From Trinickia acidisoli (GTDB lineage: Bacteria > Pseudomonadota > Gammaproteobacteria > Burkholderiales > Burkholderiaceae): 64,000 bases of DNA. The notes below the pieces were generated by a model. The model did no database searches. It was given only the letters and a program-made list of their open reading frames with translations, and was not told the DNA's origin. Positions 25,270-33,907 of the stretch are shown here, piece by piece. The position numbers and the translations under genes are program-made. The stretch is from contig NZ_JAFLRG010000002.1 of NCBI RefSeq assembly GCF_017315725.1, positions 868,001-932,000 of the forward strand, read 5' to 3'. The first letter of the stretch is position 1, and each line of letters begins with the position of its first letter.

Positions 25270-26874
25270 TCAGATATCGGCGCGCGCCACGATGGAGCGG
25301 CCCAGAAAAGTGAACAGCAGGGCCGACGCTCCCAGCGAAATGCCGACGAGCAGGGCTGCATAGGGCGCCGCGGCGGCAAAGGCGAGCGAGGCGGTATCGC
25401 TCCATACTTGCGTGGCGAGCGTTTGCGTATCGAGCGGCGAGAGCAGCAGCGTCGCATTGAGTTCAGTGACGACCGAGATGAACACCATCGTCCCGGCCGC
25501 CCCTAAACCTGCACGTGTCAGCGGCAGCAGCACGCGACCGAGAATCGGCGCGGTACCGAGCCCTAGCGAGCGTGCGGCTTCCTCCAATCTCGGCGACATC
25601 TGGAGCAACGACGCGCGCACGCTGACGAGCGCGAGCGGCAGAAAGAGCGCCGCGTAGGCAGCGATCAGCAGCGTGGTCGTCTGGTAAAGCGGCTTGGCAG
25701 CATGCACGGCCAGCGATACCAGCGCGAGTGCAATGACGAGCCCAGGGACGCCTTGTGCGAGCAAGACGATGCGCTCGAGCCACATGGCGAACCGTCCGGG
25801 ATAGCGAACGAGTAAAAACGCGAGCGGTAAGGCGAGAGCGGTTGTTACGAGCGCGGCGTTCAGGCCCAAGCTGACGGATGCTTTCGCCGCGTCCAGTAGA
25901 GACGCGGCCGAGACTTCCGAGGGCGTGATGGCCGCGGCCCCGTGCTGCGTCAACCAATAAGCGATGGTGCCGAGCGGTACGCCGAGCGTGACGATGCTTA
26001 GGAGTGCGAAGCATACGACGACGGGCCAGCGCCAATGGCCGAGGACATAGCGCGAGGCCGTTCGGCGCGTGCCGCGATCGACGCGGGCATAACGCGCGCG
26101 GCCGCGGACGCGGTGCTCGAACGCGATGCATGCCAGGCCGACGACGATCAACACGCATGCGAACATCGATGCCCCGCCGCCGTCGAAGCTCGTGCGGTAC
26201 TCGGCGAAGATCTCAGTGGTAAACGTCCGAAAGCGCAGCAGCGAAAACGCGCCGAACTCGGACATGACGCCGAGCGCGACGAGCAGCATGCCGCCGAACA
26301 ATGCCGGGCGAAGTTGCGGCAAGATCACGCGCAGGAAAATTGCGCGGCGGCCGCAACCGAGCGAGCGCGCCGTTTCCTCGAGCGCCGGGTCCATGCCGCG
26401 CAACGCAGCCGCTACCGGTAAGTAGACAAGCGGGAAATAAGTGGACGTGATGACGAGCAGTGCACCCGCGAAATCTTGCAGGTCGAGGCTCAGCGATACC
26501 CACGCGTAGCTCGCGATGAACGGCGGCATGGCGAGCGGGGCCACCATCAGCCCAGCCCAAAGCCGGCGCCCGGGCAACATCGTGCGTTCGACGAACCATG
26601 CTGCGGCGGTGCCGATGACGGCGGAAGCGGCTGTCGCCGAGACGGTGATCAGCACCGTATTCGCGAACAATTCGCCGACGAGCGGACGAAACAGCAGATC
26701 GATCGCGTCGCTAAGCCCGAACGTCGCGGCACGCCAAGCCGTGAATGCGATAGGCAACAGTACGAGCAGCGCCGCGAGCATTGCCGCGATCGATAGCGCG
26801 CGTGGAGGACGCGGGCGCTCGCGTCCCGTCGGCTGTGTTTTCTGCTTGGGTGCTCGCACTACCGCTGCGGTCAT
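25270..26874 (-). CDS. fbpB: Ferric iron ABC transporter, permease (two fused domains)
   Basis: A 534-residue inner-membrane permease with about 12 predicted helices in two homologous halves. Each half has the EAA-type loop for ATPase contact (EETARSLGCGRRAIFLRVILPQL near 165-190 and EEAARSLGLGTAPILGRVLLPLT near 430-450). This internal duplication is the FbpB/SfuB layout. Its start directly abuts the stop of the binding-protein gene, showing one transcript. Confidence 0.93.
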   Translation of the reverse strand: MTAAVVRAPKQKTQPTGRERPRPPRALSIAAMLAALLVLLPIAFTAWRAATFGLSDAIDLLFRPLVGELFANTVLITVSATAASAVIGTAAAWFVERTMLPGRRLWAGLMVAPLAMPPFIASYAWVSLSLDLQDFAGALLVITSTYFPLVYLPVAAALRGMDPALEETARSLGCGRRAIFLRVILPQLRPALFGGMLLVALGVMSEFGAFSLLRFRTFTTEIFAEYRTSFDGGGASMFACVLIVVGLACIAFEHRVRGRARYARVDRGTRRTASRYVLGHWRWPVVVCFALLSIVTLGVPLGTIAYWLTQHGAAAITPSEVSAASLLDAAKASVSLGLNAALVTTALALPLAFLLVRYPGRFAMWLERIVLLAQGVPGLVIALALVSLAVHAAKPLYQTTTLLIAAYAALFLPLALVSVRASLLQMSPRLEEAARSLGLGTAPILGRVLLPLTRAGLGAAGTMVFISVVTELNATLLLSPLDTQTLATQVWSDTASLAFAAAAPYAALLVGISLGASALLFTFLGRSIVARADI

Positions 26875-27900
26875 TTACAGCAAGCCTGCTTCTCGCAACA
26901 GCTTCGCGGCCTGGCTATCGTCGCCGAGTTGCTCGACGGTCAGAGCGGGCGGCTGCAATTCGTTGAAAGGTTTGACCATCGGATCGGGCGCAACGCCTGC
27001 GCGCAGCGGATATTCGTAGCCGATGTGACCTTGCGCCATCAACTGCTGCGCATGCGCGCTGACGAGGTAGGTGAGGAAGCGCTGAGCGCCGCTAGGGTTG
27101 TGCGCGTTCTTGAGCACGGCCGCACCCGACACGTTGACGAGCGCGCCGATGTCGCCGTGGCCGAAGTGGTAGAGCGCGCTGCGCATCTTGTCCTTACCGA
27201 GTTCGGTATACAAGCGATCCCAGTAATAGTTGTTGATGATACCGGTCGCGACCGCGCCGCGATTGACGGCGGCAACTACGCCTTCGTCGTCGTCGAAGAT
27301 CTGCGAGTTGTCTTTCAAACCCTTGAGCCATGCCAGCGTTTGGTCGTGGCCCTTGAGCGCCAGCACGCCGCTGACGAGCGGGAGGAAATCCGAATCGCTC
27401 GGCGCGATGCCGACCTTACCTTTCCACTGCGGCCCGGCGAGGTCGATCAGCGAAGCGGGGAGCTGCGCCGGCGTCATCATGGCCGTGTTGTACGCCAATA
27501 CGTTTTCGCGCGCGAATACGCCGACCCAATTGCCGCTCGGCGAATTGAAGCGGGCGGGGACCGTCGCCAGCGTCTTCGAGTCGACCGTGCCGAGCAGGCC
27601 TTTTTCTTGGAGGAGCATCAGCTCGGGCGAGTTCTCGGTGAAGTAGACGTCGGCCGGCGTCGCCGAACCTTCGGCAACGAGCTGTGCCGCAAGCGCGGGG
27701 CCTTCGCCGCTTCGGACGCGGACCGTAATGCCCGTTTCTTTCGTGAAATCCTTGGCGAGTTGCGCGACCAATTGTTCGTGCTGCGCGTTGTAGAGCGTGA
27801 TGGACTCGGCTTGGGCGAACGAGGATGCGCTGCCGAGCACCGCGAGTGCGAGCGAGGCGACGATCGTATGCACGCGTTTGCCAAATCGGGATTGCTTCAT
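26875..27900 (-). CDS. fbpA: Ferric iron-binding periplasmic protein
   Basis: A 341-residue extracellular solute-binding protein. The start at ATG 27900 gives a Sec signal peptide ending near SSFAQA (residues 1-31). The mature part begins ITLYNAQHEQ, with the His-Glu typical of FbpA iron ligands, and the paired tyrosines of the iron site are present at 225-226 (IINNYYWDRL). Another in-frame ATG at 27915 would add five residues. It is followed at once by fbpB and preceded by efeB, so ferric iron released or oxidised outside would be picked up here. Confidence 0.93.
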   Translation of the reverse strand: MKQSRFGKRVHTIVASLALAVLGSASSFAQAESITLYNAQHEQLVAQLAKDFTKETGITVRVRSGEGPALAAQLVAEGSATPADVYFTENSPELMLLQEKGLLGTVDSKTLATVPARFNSPSGNWVGVFARENVLAYNTAMMTPAQLPASLIDLAGPQWKGKVGIAPSDSDFLPLVSGVLALKGHDQTLAWLKGLKDNSQIFDDDEGVVAAVNRGAVATGIINNYYWDRLYTELGKDKMRSALYHFGHGDIGALVNVSGAAVLKNAHNPSGAQRFLTYLVSAHAQQLMAQGHIGYEYPLRAGVAPDPMVKPFNELQPPALTVEQLGDDSQAAKLLREAGLL

Positions 27901-27980
27901 ATTCGGTTCTTTCATGGACGTAAGGTTTCGATCGCGGCGCTTGTCCGACGCCGCGATTGTGCTCATATTGTTCGAGGTGT

Positions 27981-29285
27981 TCAAGCCTCGAATAGGCCGG
28001 CGCCGATGAACGAGCCTTGCTTCACGCCAGGCGGGCACGCGAAGATCGCGCTCCCGACGTGCGTCGTGAACTGGTTCATCATGTCGAACTTCGAGAGTTT
28101 CTCGTTGATCGGAACGAAGGCCGTACGCGGGTCGCTCTGATGCGCAATGAAAAGCAGGCCCGCATCGTACTCGGTTTCTTGGCGCCACGGCGGCCAGCGC
28201 TCGATGTAGAAATTCGTGCTGTCGTTGTAGGAATAGGCGCGACGCAGAAGCCGCATGCCGTCGTGGCTGCCCGGGTTTGACAAACGCACGTGCGAATTGT
28301 CGGGAATGACCGGGTTGCCGTCCTTGTCGGTGGCGGCGAGATCGACCGGGTCGAATTCGTTTTGCTTGCCGATCGGCGCGCCGCTGAGCTTCTGGCGCCC
28401 GACGACTTGCTCTTGGAAACCGAGCGGCATTTGATCCCAGTGCTCGAGCGTGATGCGGATGCGCCGAACGACCGAATACGTGCCGCCTTGCATCCAAGCG
28501 GGACCGTCCGCGCCGGCCCAGACGAACTGCGCCATCAATGCGGGGTCCGAGCTCGAGGGGTTGTTCGTGCCGTCCTTGAAGCCCATCAAGTTGCGCGTGG
28601 TCTTGCCGCGGGCGCCCGACTGGAACCCGGCTTGGCCCCAACGCATTTGCACCGCGCCATACCCCATGCGCGCGAGCTGGCGTACCGCATGGAAGGCCAC
28701 TTGCGGATCATTGGCACAGGCTTGCACGAACAGATCGCCGCCCGATTTCGCGGGCAACAGTTGATCGCCGTTGAAGTGCGGCAGATCGATGAGCGCGGGC
28801 GGGCGCCGCGCGGCCAGACCGTAACGGTCTTTGCCTTCGTGCGTAAAGAGGCCCGGCCCGAAGCCGAACGTGATCGTCAGACCGGCCGGGCCGAGGTCGA
28901 GCGCTTCGCCCGAATCGGTGGGCGGCTTATCGTCATTCGCCTGCGCCGGACGCGCCGGTTCGCCGCGGGTCAAACGAGCGGCCGCATCGGTCCATTCGCG
29001 CAGCAGGTTGATGACGTCGGCGCGTTTGTCGGTCGTCAGATCGAACGCCGCGGCATAGCTGTGGCTTTGCTGCGGCGTAACGATGCCGCCTTGATGCTCG
29101 CCGAAGAACGGCTCGACGGCCGTCATCGGATCGGGTGCGTCGGCCTGCTGGGTGCGCGCCGCGGTCGTGGCGGCGCGCGCCGCCGTGCCGGCGCCGAGTG
29201 CGCCGACCGCGGCCGTAGCCGCGCCCGCCTTCAGGAAGGCGCGCCGTGCGGCGTGCTTGGGGGGAGTATCGTCGTCGTGTGCCAT
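27981..29285 (-). CDS. efeB: Dyp-type peroxidase EfeB, Tat-exported
   Basis: A 434-residue haem peroxidase of the EfeB/YcdB class. A twin-arginine signal (ARRAFLKAG, R13-R14) and an Ala-rich stretch lead to the mature protein, so it is exported folded with haem. The Dyp signature GFKDGTNNP holds the distal Asp. LLRRAYSYND and FIAHQSDPRTAFVPI match EfeB near the C-terminus. In the usual efeUOB system it assists iron uptake, possibly by oxidising ferrous iron or acting on haem. Here it sits in front of fbpABC rather than with efeU and efeO. Confidence 0.94.
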   Translation of the reverse strand: MAHDDDTPPKHAARRAFLKAGAATAAVGALGAGTAARAATTAARTQQADAPDPMTAVEPFFGEHQGGIVTPQQSHSYAAAFDLTTDKRADVINLLREWTDAAARLTRGEPARPAQANDDKPPTDSGEALDLGPAGLTITFGFGPGLFTHEGKDRYGLAARRPPALIDLPHFNGDQLLPAKSGGDLFVQACANDPQVAFHAVRQLARMGYGAVQMRWGQAGFQSGARGKTTRNLMGFKDGTNNPSSSDPALMAQFVWAGADGPAWMQGGTYSVVRRIRITLEHWDQMPLGFQEQVVGRQKLSGAPIGKQNEFDPVDLAATDKDGNPVIPDNSHVRLSNPGSHDGMRLLRRAYSYNDSTNFYIERWPPWRQETEYDAGLLFIAHQSDPRTAFVPINEKLSKFDMMNQFTTHVGSAIFACPPGVKQGSFIGAGLFEA

Positions 29286-29286
29286 G

Positions 29287-30423
29287 TCACTTCGCCAGTA
29301 CGAGGGTGTTGACGTCGTCTTGAACGTAATAGAAGCCGTCGCCCTGCGGGGTCATTGCGATACCGAACAAGTCGCCGCTGCCCGGCGGCGATTGAGCCTT
29401 GTCCGCATCGATCCAGCGCGCGTAGAGTTGCTTGGCGCTGGCCGGATCGATCTCGACGACTTGCCCGTTCAGCGCATTCGTGACGAGCAGATGGCCGTTC
29501 GGTGCCGTCACCATCGCGAGCGGGCGATGGAGCAAGCCGTCCGCGGTCAGTTGGCGGCCCACGCCCGCGCTCGTATCACGCGTGAGCGGATCGTCGACAA
29601 CGGTGATTCGATTGCCGATCGCGTCCGAGACATACAGTTGCTTCTGGTCCGCCGACAGCGCGAGCCCCGTCGGCCCAATCAGGAACACGCCTTTGTCCGC
29701 TTGCGCACCGAATCCGCCGGCGACGACCGTTTGCTTCTTGACGACGGGTGCCTTGCCCGGCGCAATCTCGAGATCGAGACGCAAGACCGTCGATTGCTTG
29801 AATACGGGCACTTCGCCGTCGGGGCCGGCGTTCGGACCGCCGACGCCAAAGCCCGCGTTGCTCACGAACAGCGTTGCCGTAGCGCCGTTGTCGACGACGG
29901 CCATGTTGCCCCACGGATCGTTGATGTTCTCGCCGGTGATCGTCGAGACGACCTTGCCGTTGCTGTCGAGCACGATCAGGCATCCGGCGCCTTTCGTCGT
30001 GGTCGTGCCGTCGTTACTGGGCGTGCTGCCCACGATCACCCAGCCCGACTTGAGCATCGTCATCGCGGTCGACAGGCCGATGCCGCCCGGACACGCCTTC
30101 AAGTCACGCGGTACCGTCGCGAACACCGACATCTGCTTCGTATCGGGGTGGAAATCGACGATCGTGCTGCCCGTGCCTTGCAGATTCGTCGAGTTGTTGA
30201 AGTTGTCGACGAGCACGTCACCCGCCTTGACCGTCCCGGCCGAGACGGGCGCGACCGCGATCGCATACGGGTTTTGATCGCCGTTGTCGGGTACGGTGTT
30301 GATGAGTGTCTTGTCGTGCTTGATCGTTTCGAGGAAGCCTCGCGGTTCGGCATGCGATGCGTTCGATACGACGGCGAGGACAGCCGCGACGGCGGCGGCT
30401 CGGGCAATGGCGATGGATTTCAT
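29287..30423 (-). CDS. Secreted beta-propeller (NHL-like) protein
   Basis: A 378-residue protein starting at ATG 30423 with a Sec signal peptide (residues 1-25, ending SNASHA). The rest is made of repeated blade-like strands (for example GPTGLALSADQKQLYVSDAIGNRITVVDD and MVTAPNGHLLVTNALNGQVVEIDP) typical of NHL/SMP-30-type propellers. It lies between the porin and efeB (stop 1 bp from the efeB start) and probably works in the periplasm with them. No catalytic residues can be assigned. Confidence 0.85.
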   Translation of the reverse strand: MKSIAIARAAAVAAVLAVVSNASHAEPRGFLETIKHDKTLINTVPDNGDQNPYAIAVAPVSAGTVKAGDVLVDNFNNSTNLQGTGSTIVDFHPDTKQMSVFATVPRDLKACPGGIGLSTAMTMLKSGWVIVGSTPSNDGTTTTKGAGCLIVLDSNGKVVSTITGENINDPWGNMAVVDNGATATLFVSNAGFGVGGPNAGPDGEVPVFKQSTVLRLDLEIAPGKAPVVKKQTVVAGGFGAQADKGVFLIGPTGLALSADQKQLYVSDAIGNRITVVDDPLTRDTSAGVGRQLTADGLLHRPLAMVTAPNGHLLVTNALNGQVVEIDPASAKQLYARWIDADKAQSPPGSGDLFGIAMTPQGDGFYYVQDDVNTLVLAK

Positions 30424-30442
30424 GAAAATGCCCCGTCGAAGG

Positions 30443-31912
30443 TTAGAAGGTGATCGTGGTGCGCATGCCGACGACGAACGTATTGCGCAGCGTTTGCGTC
30501 GGATCGCTGGGGTTTTGGCCGGCGCCGGCGTTGAACGTGTATTGCGCGTCGCCTTGCAGTACCCACCACGGCGTGACTTGATATTGGTAAGTGGCTTCGA
30601 GCGCCGTTTCGCTGCCGCGCACGACATTGCCGCTATCGGCGTCGAGGCCGGCCGCATGGCTGCCGACCTTGACGTAGGCGAGGCCTAAGCCGACGCTGTC
30701 GTTGTCGCGCCCCTTGAACGGCGCCTTCATGACGACGCCCAAATTCGCGCTGACGCTGACGAGATTGCGGTCGCCCGGCGCGCCCATCAAGCGAGCGAAT
30801 ACGCCGATGCTGCGCGGCTCGTCGGGATTGGGGCGCCATATCATTTGATCGGCGACGGCGTAGAAGCTGTAATCGCCTTGATGCTGCGCGGCGACGCCGC
30901 TCGAGAGCGGGCTTGCCAGCGAGAGTCCCGTGTTGTCGATACGCTGATCGGCGAAGCGCTCGTTGTTGTACCAGAGGCCGAGCCTATAGGTGCCGGGCAG
31001 GCCGCCGCTCGGCTTGCCGGTGCCGTAATCCATCGCGCCTTCGTTCGGCTGATTGATGGCGTATTGCAACTCGCCGATATAGAGCGCGCCGTTGTGCAGA
31101 TTGAAGTTCGTGCCGCTGCCGTTGAGCTTCTGCGGATCGCCCGTGCCCGGTGCCGGATTGCCGTCGAACACGCCCGCGAGCGCGGTGATCGACGGCGAGA
31201 GCTGTGCGCGCACGCGCACGCCGAGCGCGGACAGCGGATAGGCGGGGCCGCCCGACGGCATGTCGTACGAGGGCAGGCCGGCCCAACCGAACATCGTATT
31301 GACGAACGTGTTCGCGTACGTGCTGACCATGAATTCCTGGTCGAGACTTTGCTGCCCGACCTTGAAGTCGACATGGCCGTCGAGTATCGATTGCTGATAC
31401 CAGAGTTCCCACAGGCGCGTCGTATCGTCGGCTTCGATGCCGCTTGCCGTGTTCAGCGTGCCGAGGTTGTATTGGCTCAGATTGCGGCCGTGAATTTGCA
31501 GTGCGCTGACGTTGAAGGTGCCGCCGGGCAGGCCGATCGCTTTTTGCGTATCGACGCTGAGCGTCATCGTGGTCAACCCGTCGTACGTGCCGCCGGTTGC
31601 GAGACCACCGCGCAGATTGTCGAGGTACTCACTGGTCTCGGTCATGTTGAACGTGATGCCGTATTTGCCGAGCCAGGGACGCAAGCCGCCGATATCGCCG
31701 AGCAGATTTTGGCGCGTGGCGAGGCCTGTCCATTGAGTGGTCGGCTGCGCTTGGATGCTGAGGTCCTGCTCGGGAGCTTGCGGCAATGCGTCGGGCGAAC
31801 CCGCGGCAACGGCGGCGCACGATGCGAAAGCGGTCCAGGCCAGAGCGGCGTAACGCGCCAACGGTTGAGCGTTCTTGCGCATGGCGCGGCGAGCGGCTGG
31901 TCTGAACCTCAT
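30443..31912 (-). CDS. OprB-family carbohydrate-selective porin
   Basis: A 489-residue outer-membrane protein. ATG 31912 has a ribosome site (AGAGGAG) and opens a signal peptide with a long basic tip, cleaved near AVAAGSPDA. The chain has alternating strands, LWELWYQQ, NTMFGWAGLPSYDMPSGGPAYP and a C-terminal Phe (MRTTITF), the signal for the outer-membrane insertion machinery. These mark the OprB porin family. It is the first gene of an iron-uptake operon, which is unusual; it might admit an iron chelate such as ferric citrate rather than a sugar. Confidence 0.9.
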   Translation of the reverse strand: MRFRPAARRAMRKNAQPLARYAALAWTAFASCAAVAAGSPDALPQAPEQDLSIQAQPTTQWTGLATRQNLLGDIGGLRPWLGKYGITFNMTETSEYLDNLRGGLATGGTYDGLTTMTLSVDTQKAIGLPGGTFNVSALQIHGRNLSQYNLGTLNTASGIEADDTTRLWELWYQQSILDGHVDFKVGQQSLDQEFMVSTYANTFVNTMFGWAGLPSYDMPSGGPAYPLSALGVRVRAQLSPSITALAGVFDGNPAPGTGDPQKLNGSGTNFNLHNGALYIGELQYAINQPNEGAMDYGTGKPSGGLPGTYRLGLWYNNERFADQRIDNTGLSLASPLSSGVAAQHQGDYSFYAVADQMIWRPNPDEPRSIGVFARLMGAPGDRNLVSVSANLGVVMKAPFKGRDNDSVGLGLAYVKVGSHAAGLDADSGNVVRGSETALEATYQYQVTPWWVLQGDAQYTFNAGAGQNPSDPTQTLRNTFVVGMRTTITF

Positions 31913-32312
31913 CGAAACTCCTCTTGTTGTCGGCACGATGGCGCAGTCTGCTTCGCGGCACAAGGCAGAAATGTCGACGTGCGCACAATCGCGGGGTGCT
32001 TGTATGCGTTACGTAATGCTAGGTGGCGCGGTGGCATGACCGTGTCACGCAGCGTTACGCGGATTGGGAACGAATTGTACTTAGTAAAAGTGGAAATGCA
32101 AATACTAATGCGAACCGTTCGCATTAGACGTTTAGTGTGATTATTTCAATTTGCTTTCAATTGAGCGCTTGAGCACGACTGAAGCACTGCCTAAACGTCT
32201 CTTAGGCGGTTAGGCAGTTAAGCGATGGGATGCCCGATGCCCGCGCGCGAAGCGTGCATGGCGTGTCCCGACGGGCTGCTGCGGCCTGCGCGAAAGAAAA
32301 CGGATGACGGAA
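31913..32312. other. 400-bp spacer between iron operon and TetR gene
   Basis: No gene is seen. It holds the iron-operon promoter and palindrome (32074-32127) and an imperfect stem, CTGCCTAA (32187-32194) with TTAGGCAG (32210-32217), around an inner CCTAA/TTAGG pair. The stem lies about 95 bp after the TetR stop and may end that transcript, though it has no T-run. Confidence 0.5.
32074..32127 (-). promoter_or_regulatory. Fur-box-like palindrome and promoter of the iron operon
   Basis: CTAATGCGAAC (32105-32115), a central C, and GTTCGCATTAG (32117-32127) form a perfect 11-1-11 inverted repeat, which contains the 9-1-9 geometry of Fur boxes. Three bases further, on the minus strand, is TTGCAT (32101-32096) as a weak -35, then 16 bp and TACAAT (32079-32074) as a good -10. 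A regulator bound to the palindrome would hinder RNA polymerase. The downstream genes are iron-uptake genes, so Fur is the natural candidate; the base match to the GATAAT consensus is only partial. Confidence 0.65.
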
Positions 32313-32948
32313 TCATCGCTCCGTGCGCATCAGGCCTTCGATGAGCAGGGCGACACTTCGCCGCGCGGCGCGTTCGACCAACGCCGGTTGTTGCGCGCCA
32401 CGCACTTGCCCGCCGCAGATCAGTAGGGTCAAGCCGTGAACGAGCGACCACGCCGTCAATGTCAGGTCCTCCGTCTTTGTCGATCGGAACACGCCCGCGC
32501 TTTGTCCGGCCTTGACGACGTCGGCTAGCACCCGCGCCAACGCGTCGCCTGCTTCGATGAGTGAGGGATAGGACTGCCGGTCGGCGATGATGCCGCCGAA
32601 CATCAACTGCAGCACGTGGGGTTGCCGCACGCCGTACCGCACGTACGCCAAGCCGATCGCCTGCAATTGCCGAACGGGACCGCTCTTTGCGGCGCGCACG
32701 GCGCGTTGCATCGTTTCGTGCAACTCGCGAAAGCCCGATTCCGCGAGATCGGCCAATAGCGCTTCCTTGTCGGCGTAATGGCGGTAGACGGCCGTATGGC
32801 TGACGCCCGCCGCTTGCGCGATTTCCCGCAGGCTCACGGCGTGGACACCTCTTTCTTCCATCAGCGTGCTGGCCGTTGCGCGCAGTGCACGCTTGAGATC
32901 GCCATGGTGATAGGTGTGTTTTTCGAAGGAGTTTGCCGAGGTGTGCAT
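32313..32948 (-). CDS. TetR-family regulator
   Basis: A 211-residue TetR repressor. I set the start at ATG 32948 (MHTSANSFEKHTYHHGDLKRAL), because the 11 residues gained from 32981 add nothing. The HTH reads VSLREIAQAAGVSHTAVYRHYADKEALLADL, and the C-terminal part matches the WHG-type ligand domain (GLAYVRYGVRQPHVLQLMFGG). It is divergent from the GST-like gene across 138 bp and probably regulates it. Confidence 0.9.
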   Translation of the reverse strand: MHTSANSFEKHTYHHGDLKRALRATASTLMEERGVHAVSLREIAQAAGVSHTAVYRHYADKEALLADLAESGFRELHETMQRAVRAAKSGPVRQLQAIGLAYVRYGVRQPHVLQLMFGGIIADRQSYPSLIEAGDALARVLADVVKAGQSAGVFRSTKTEDLTLTAWSLVHGLTLLICGGQVRGAQQPALVERAARRSVALLIEGLMRTER

Positions 32949-33086
32949 TCCGTAGAGGGCATCTATGTTGACAATGGTCACATGTTCTCATACATTCCTC
33001 CGTGTTTCCAGTGGAAACATAAGGGTCGCATTGCGAAGCGGTGGCTGCGCGATCACGTTCAATTCCTTTCCTTTTTGCCGGATATC

Positions 33087-33755
33087 ATGCTGACCATCCA
33101 TCACTTGAACAATTCGCGATCCCAGCGTGTGCTTTGGATGCTCGAAGAACTCGGCATCGACTACAAGGTCGAGCGCTATGAGCGCGATCCCCAAACGATG
33201 CTGGCGCCCGAGACGCTGCGCGCGGTTCATCCGCTGGGCAAATCGCCGGTCATTACCGACGGCCCGCTCACGCTGGCGGAGTCGGGTGCGATTCTCGAGT
33301 ATCTCGCCGAGCAATACGGCAACGGAACGCTCGTGCCCGAGCACGGGACGCCCGAGTATCGAAGCTATCGCTATTGGATGCACTATGCGGAAGGCTCGGC
33401 CATGCCGCCGCTGTTGCTCAAGCTCGTGGCGTTGCGCATTGCCAATGCGCGCATGCCTTTTTTCATCAAGCCGGTTGCGCGCAAGATCGCGGCTTCATTG
33501 CAGGCGGGTTTCGTCGATCCGCAGTTGGCGCTGCATTTTGGCTATGTCGCCAAGGCGCTTGAACGCAGTGGCTGGTTCGTCGGAGATTCGTTTAGCGTGG
33601 CCGACATTCAAATGAGCTTTCCGCTCGAAGCGGCGATGCAACGTGGTCCCGCGGCGGCGTATCCGACGATCGGTGCGTTTCTCGAGCGCATTCATGCGCG
33701 GCCGGCTTATCGGCGCGCGTTGGAGAAGGGTGGGCCGTATGCGTTTGCGCAGTAG
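33087..33755 (+). CDS. Glutathione S-transferase family protein
   Basis: A 222-residue GST. ATG 33087 starts the N-terminal thioredoxin-like domain directly (MLTIHHLNNSRSQRVLWMLEEL); the Ser in NSRSQR is in the usual catalytic position. HPLGKSPVI with the cis-Pro and LAESGAILEYLAEQYG bind glutathione, and the helical domain follows with GDSFSVADIQMS. It is divergent from the TetR gene. Substrate unknown. Confidence 0.92.
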   Translation: MLTIHHLNNSRSQRVLWMLEELGIDYKVERYERDPQTMLAPETLRAVHPLGKSPVITDGPLTLAESGAILEYLAEQYGNGTLVPEHGTPEYRSYRYWMHYAEGSAMPPLLLKLVALRIANARMPFFIKPVARKIAASLQAGFVDPQLALHFGYVAKALERSGWFVGDSFSVADIQMSFPLEAAMQRGPAAAYPTIGAFLERIHARPAYRRALEKGGPYAFAQ

Positions 33756-33813
33756 GGGGGGGCGGGGTAGTGCGCGGTCGGGATTCGTGAAATCTTCGCC
33801 AAAATCAATTCGG

Positions 33814-33876
33814 TTCGCCGCAGGGCAACAGCCTTCGCTCCAGATCGCGTGCAGCGCGTGCTCGACGCACTACGAT
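33814..33876 (+). promoter_or_regulatory. Perfect PIP/hrpII box with spaced -10
   Basis: TTCGC (33814-33818), exactly 15 bp, TTCGC (33834-33838) is a perfect plant-inducible-promoter box and also satisfies the Ralstonia hrpII form TTCG-N16-TTCG. After a 32-bp gap comes TACGAT (33871-33876), a YANNNT -10 element; 30-32 bp is the known functional spacing for HrpX/HrpB promoters. The effector ATG is 31 bp beyond the -10. This places the gene in a Hrp type III secretion regulon. Confidence 0.85.
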
Positions 33877-33907
33877 CGCTGCATCATTCTCAAGCGGCAG
33901 ACTACCC

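Noticed and set aside
26929..32140. Several plus-strand frames of 280-433 codons opposite the iron operon
   Set aside because: All are compositionally biased antisense frames; the minus-strand genes have signal peptides, Dyp and FbpA motifs and consistent overlaps.
31913..32312. Possible terminator at 32187-32217
   Set aside because: The stem is real but imperfectly placed and has no T-run, so it is mentioned only within the spacer entry.
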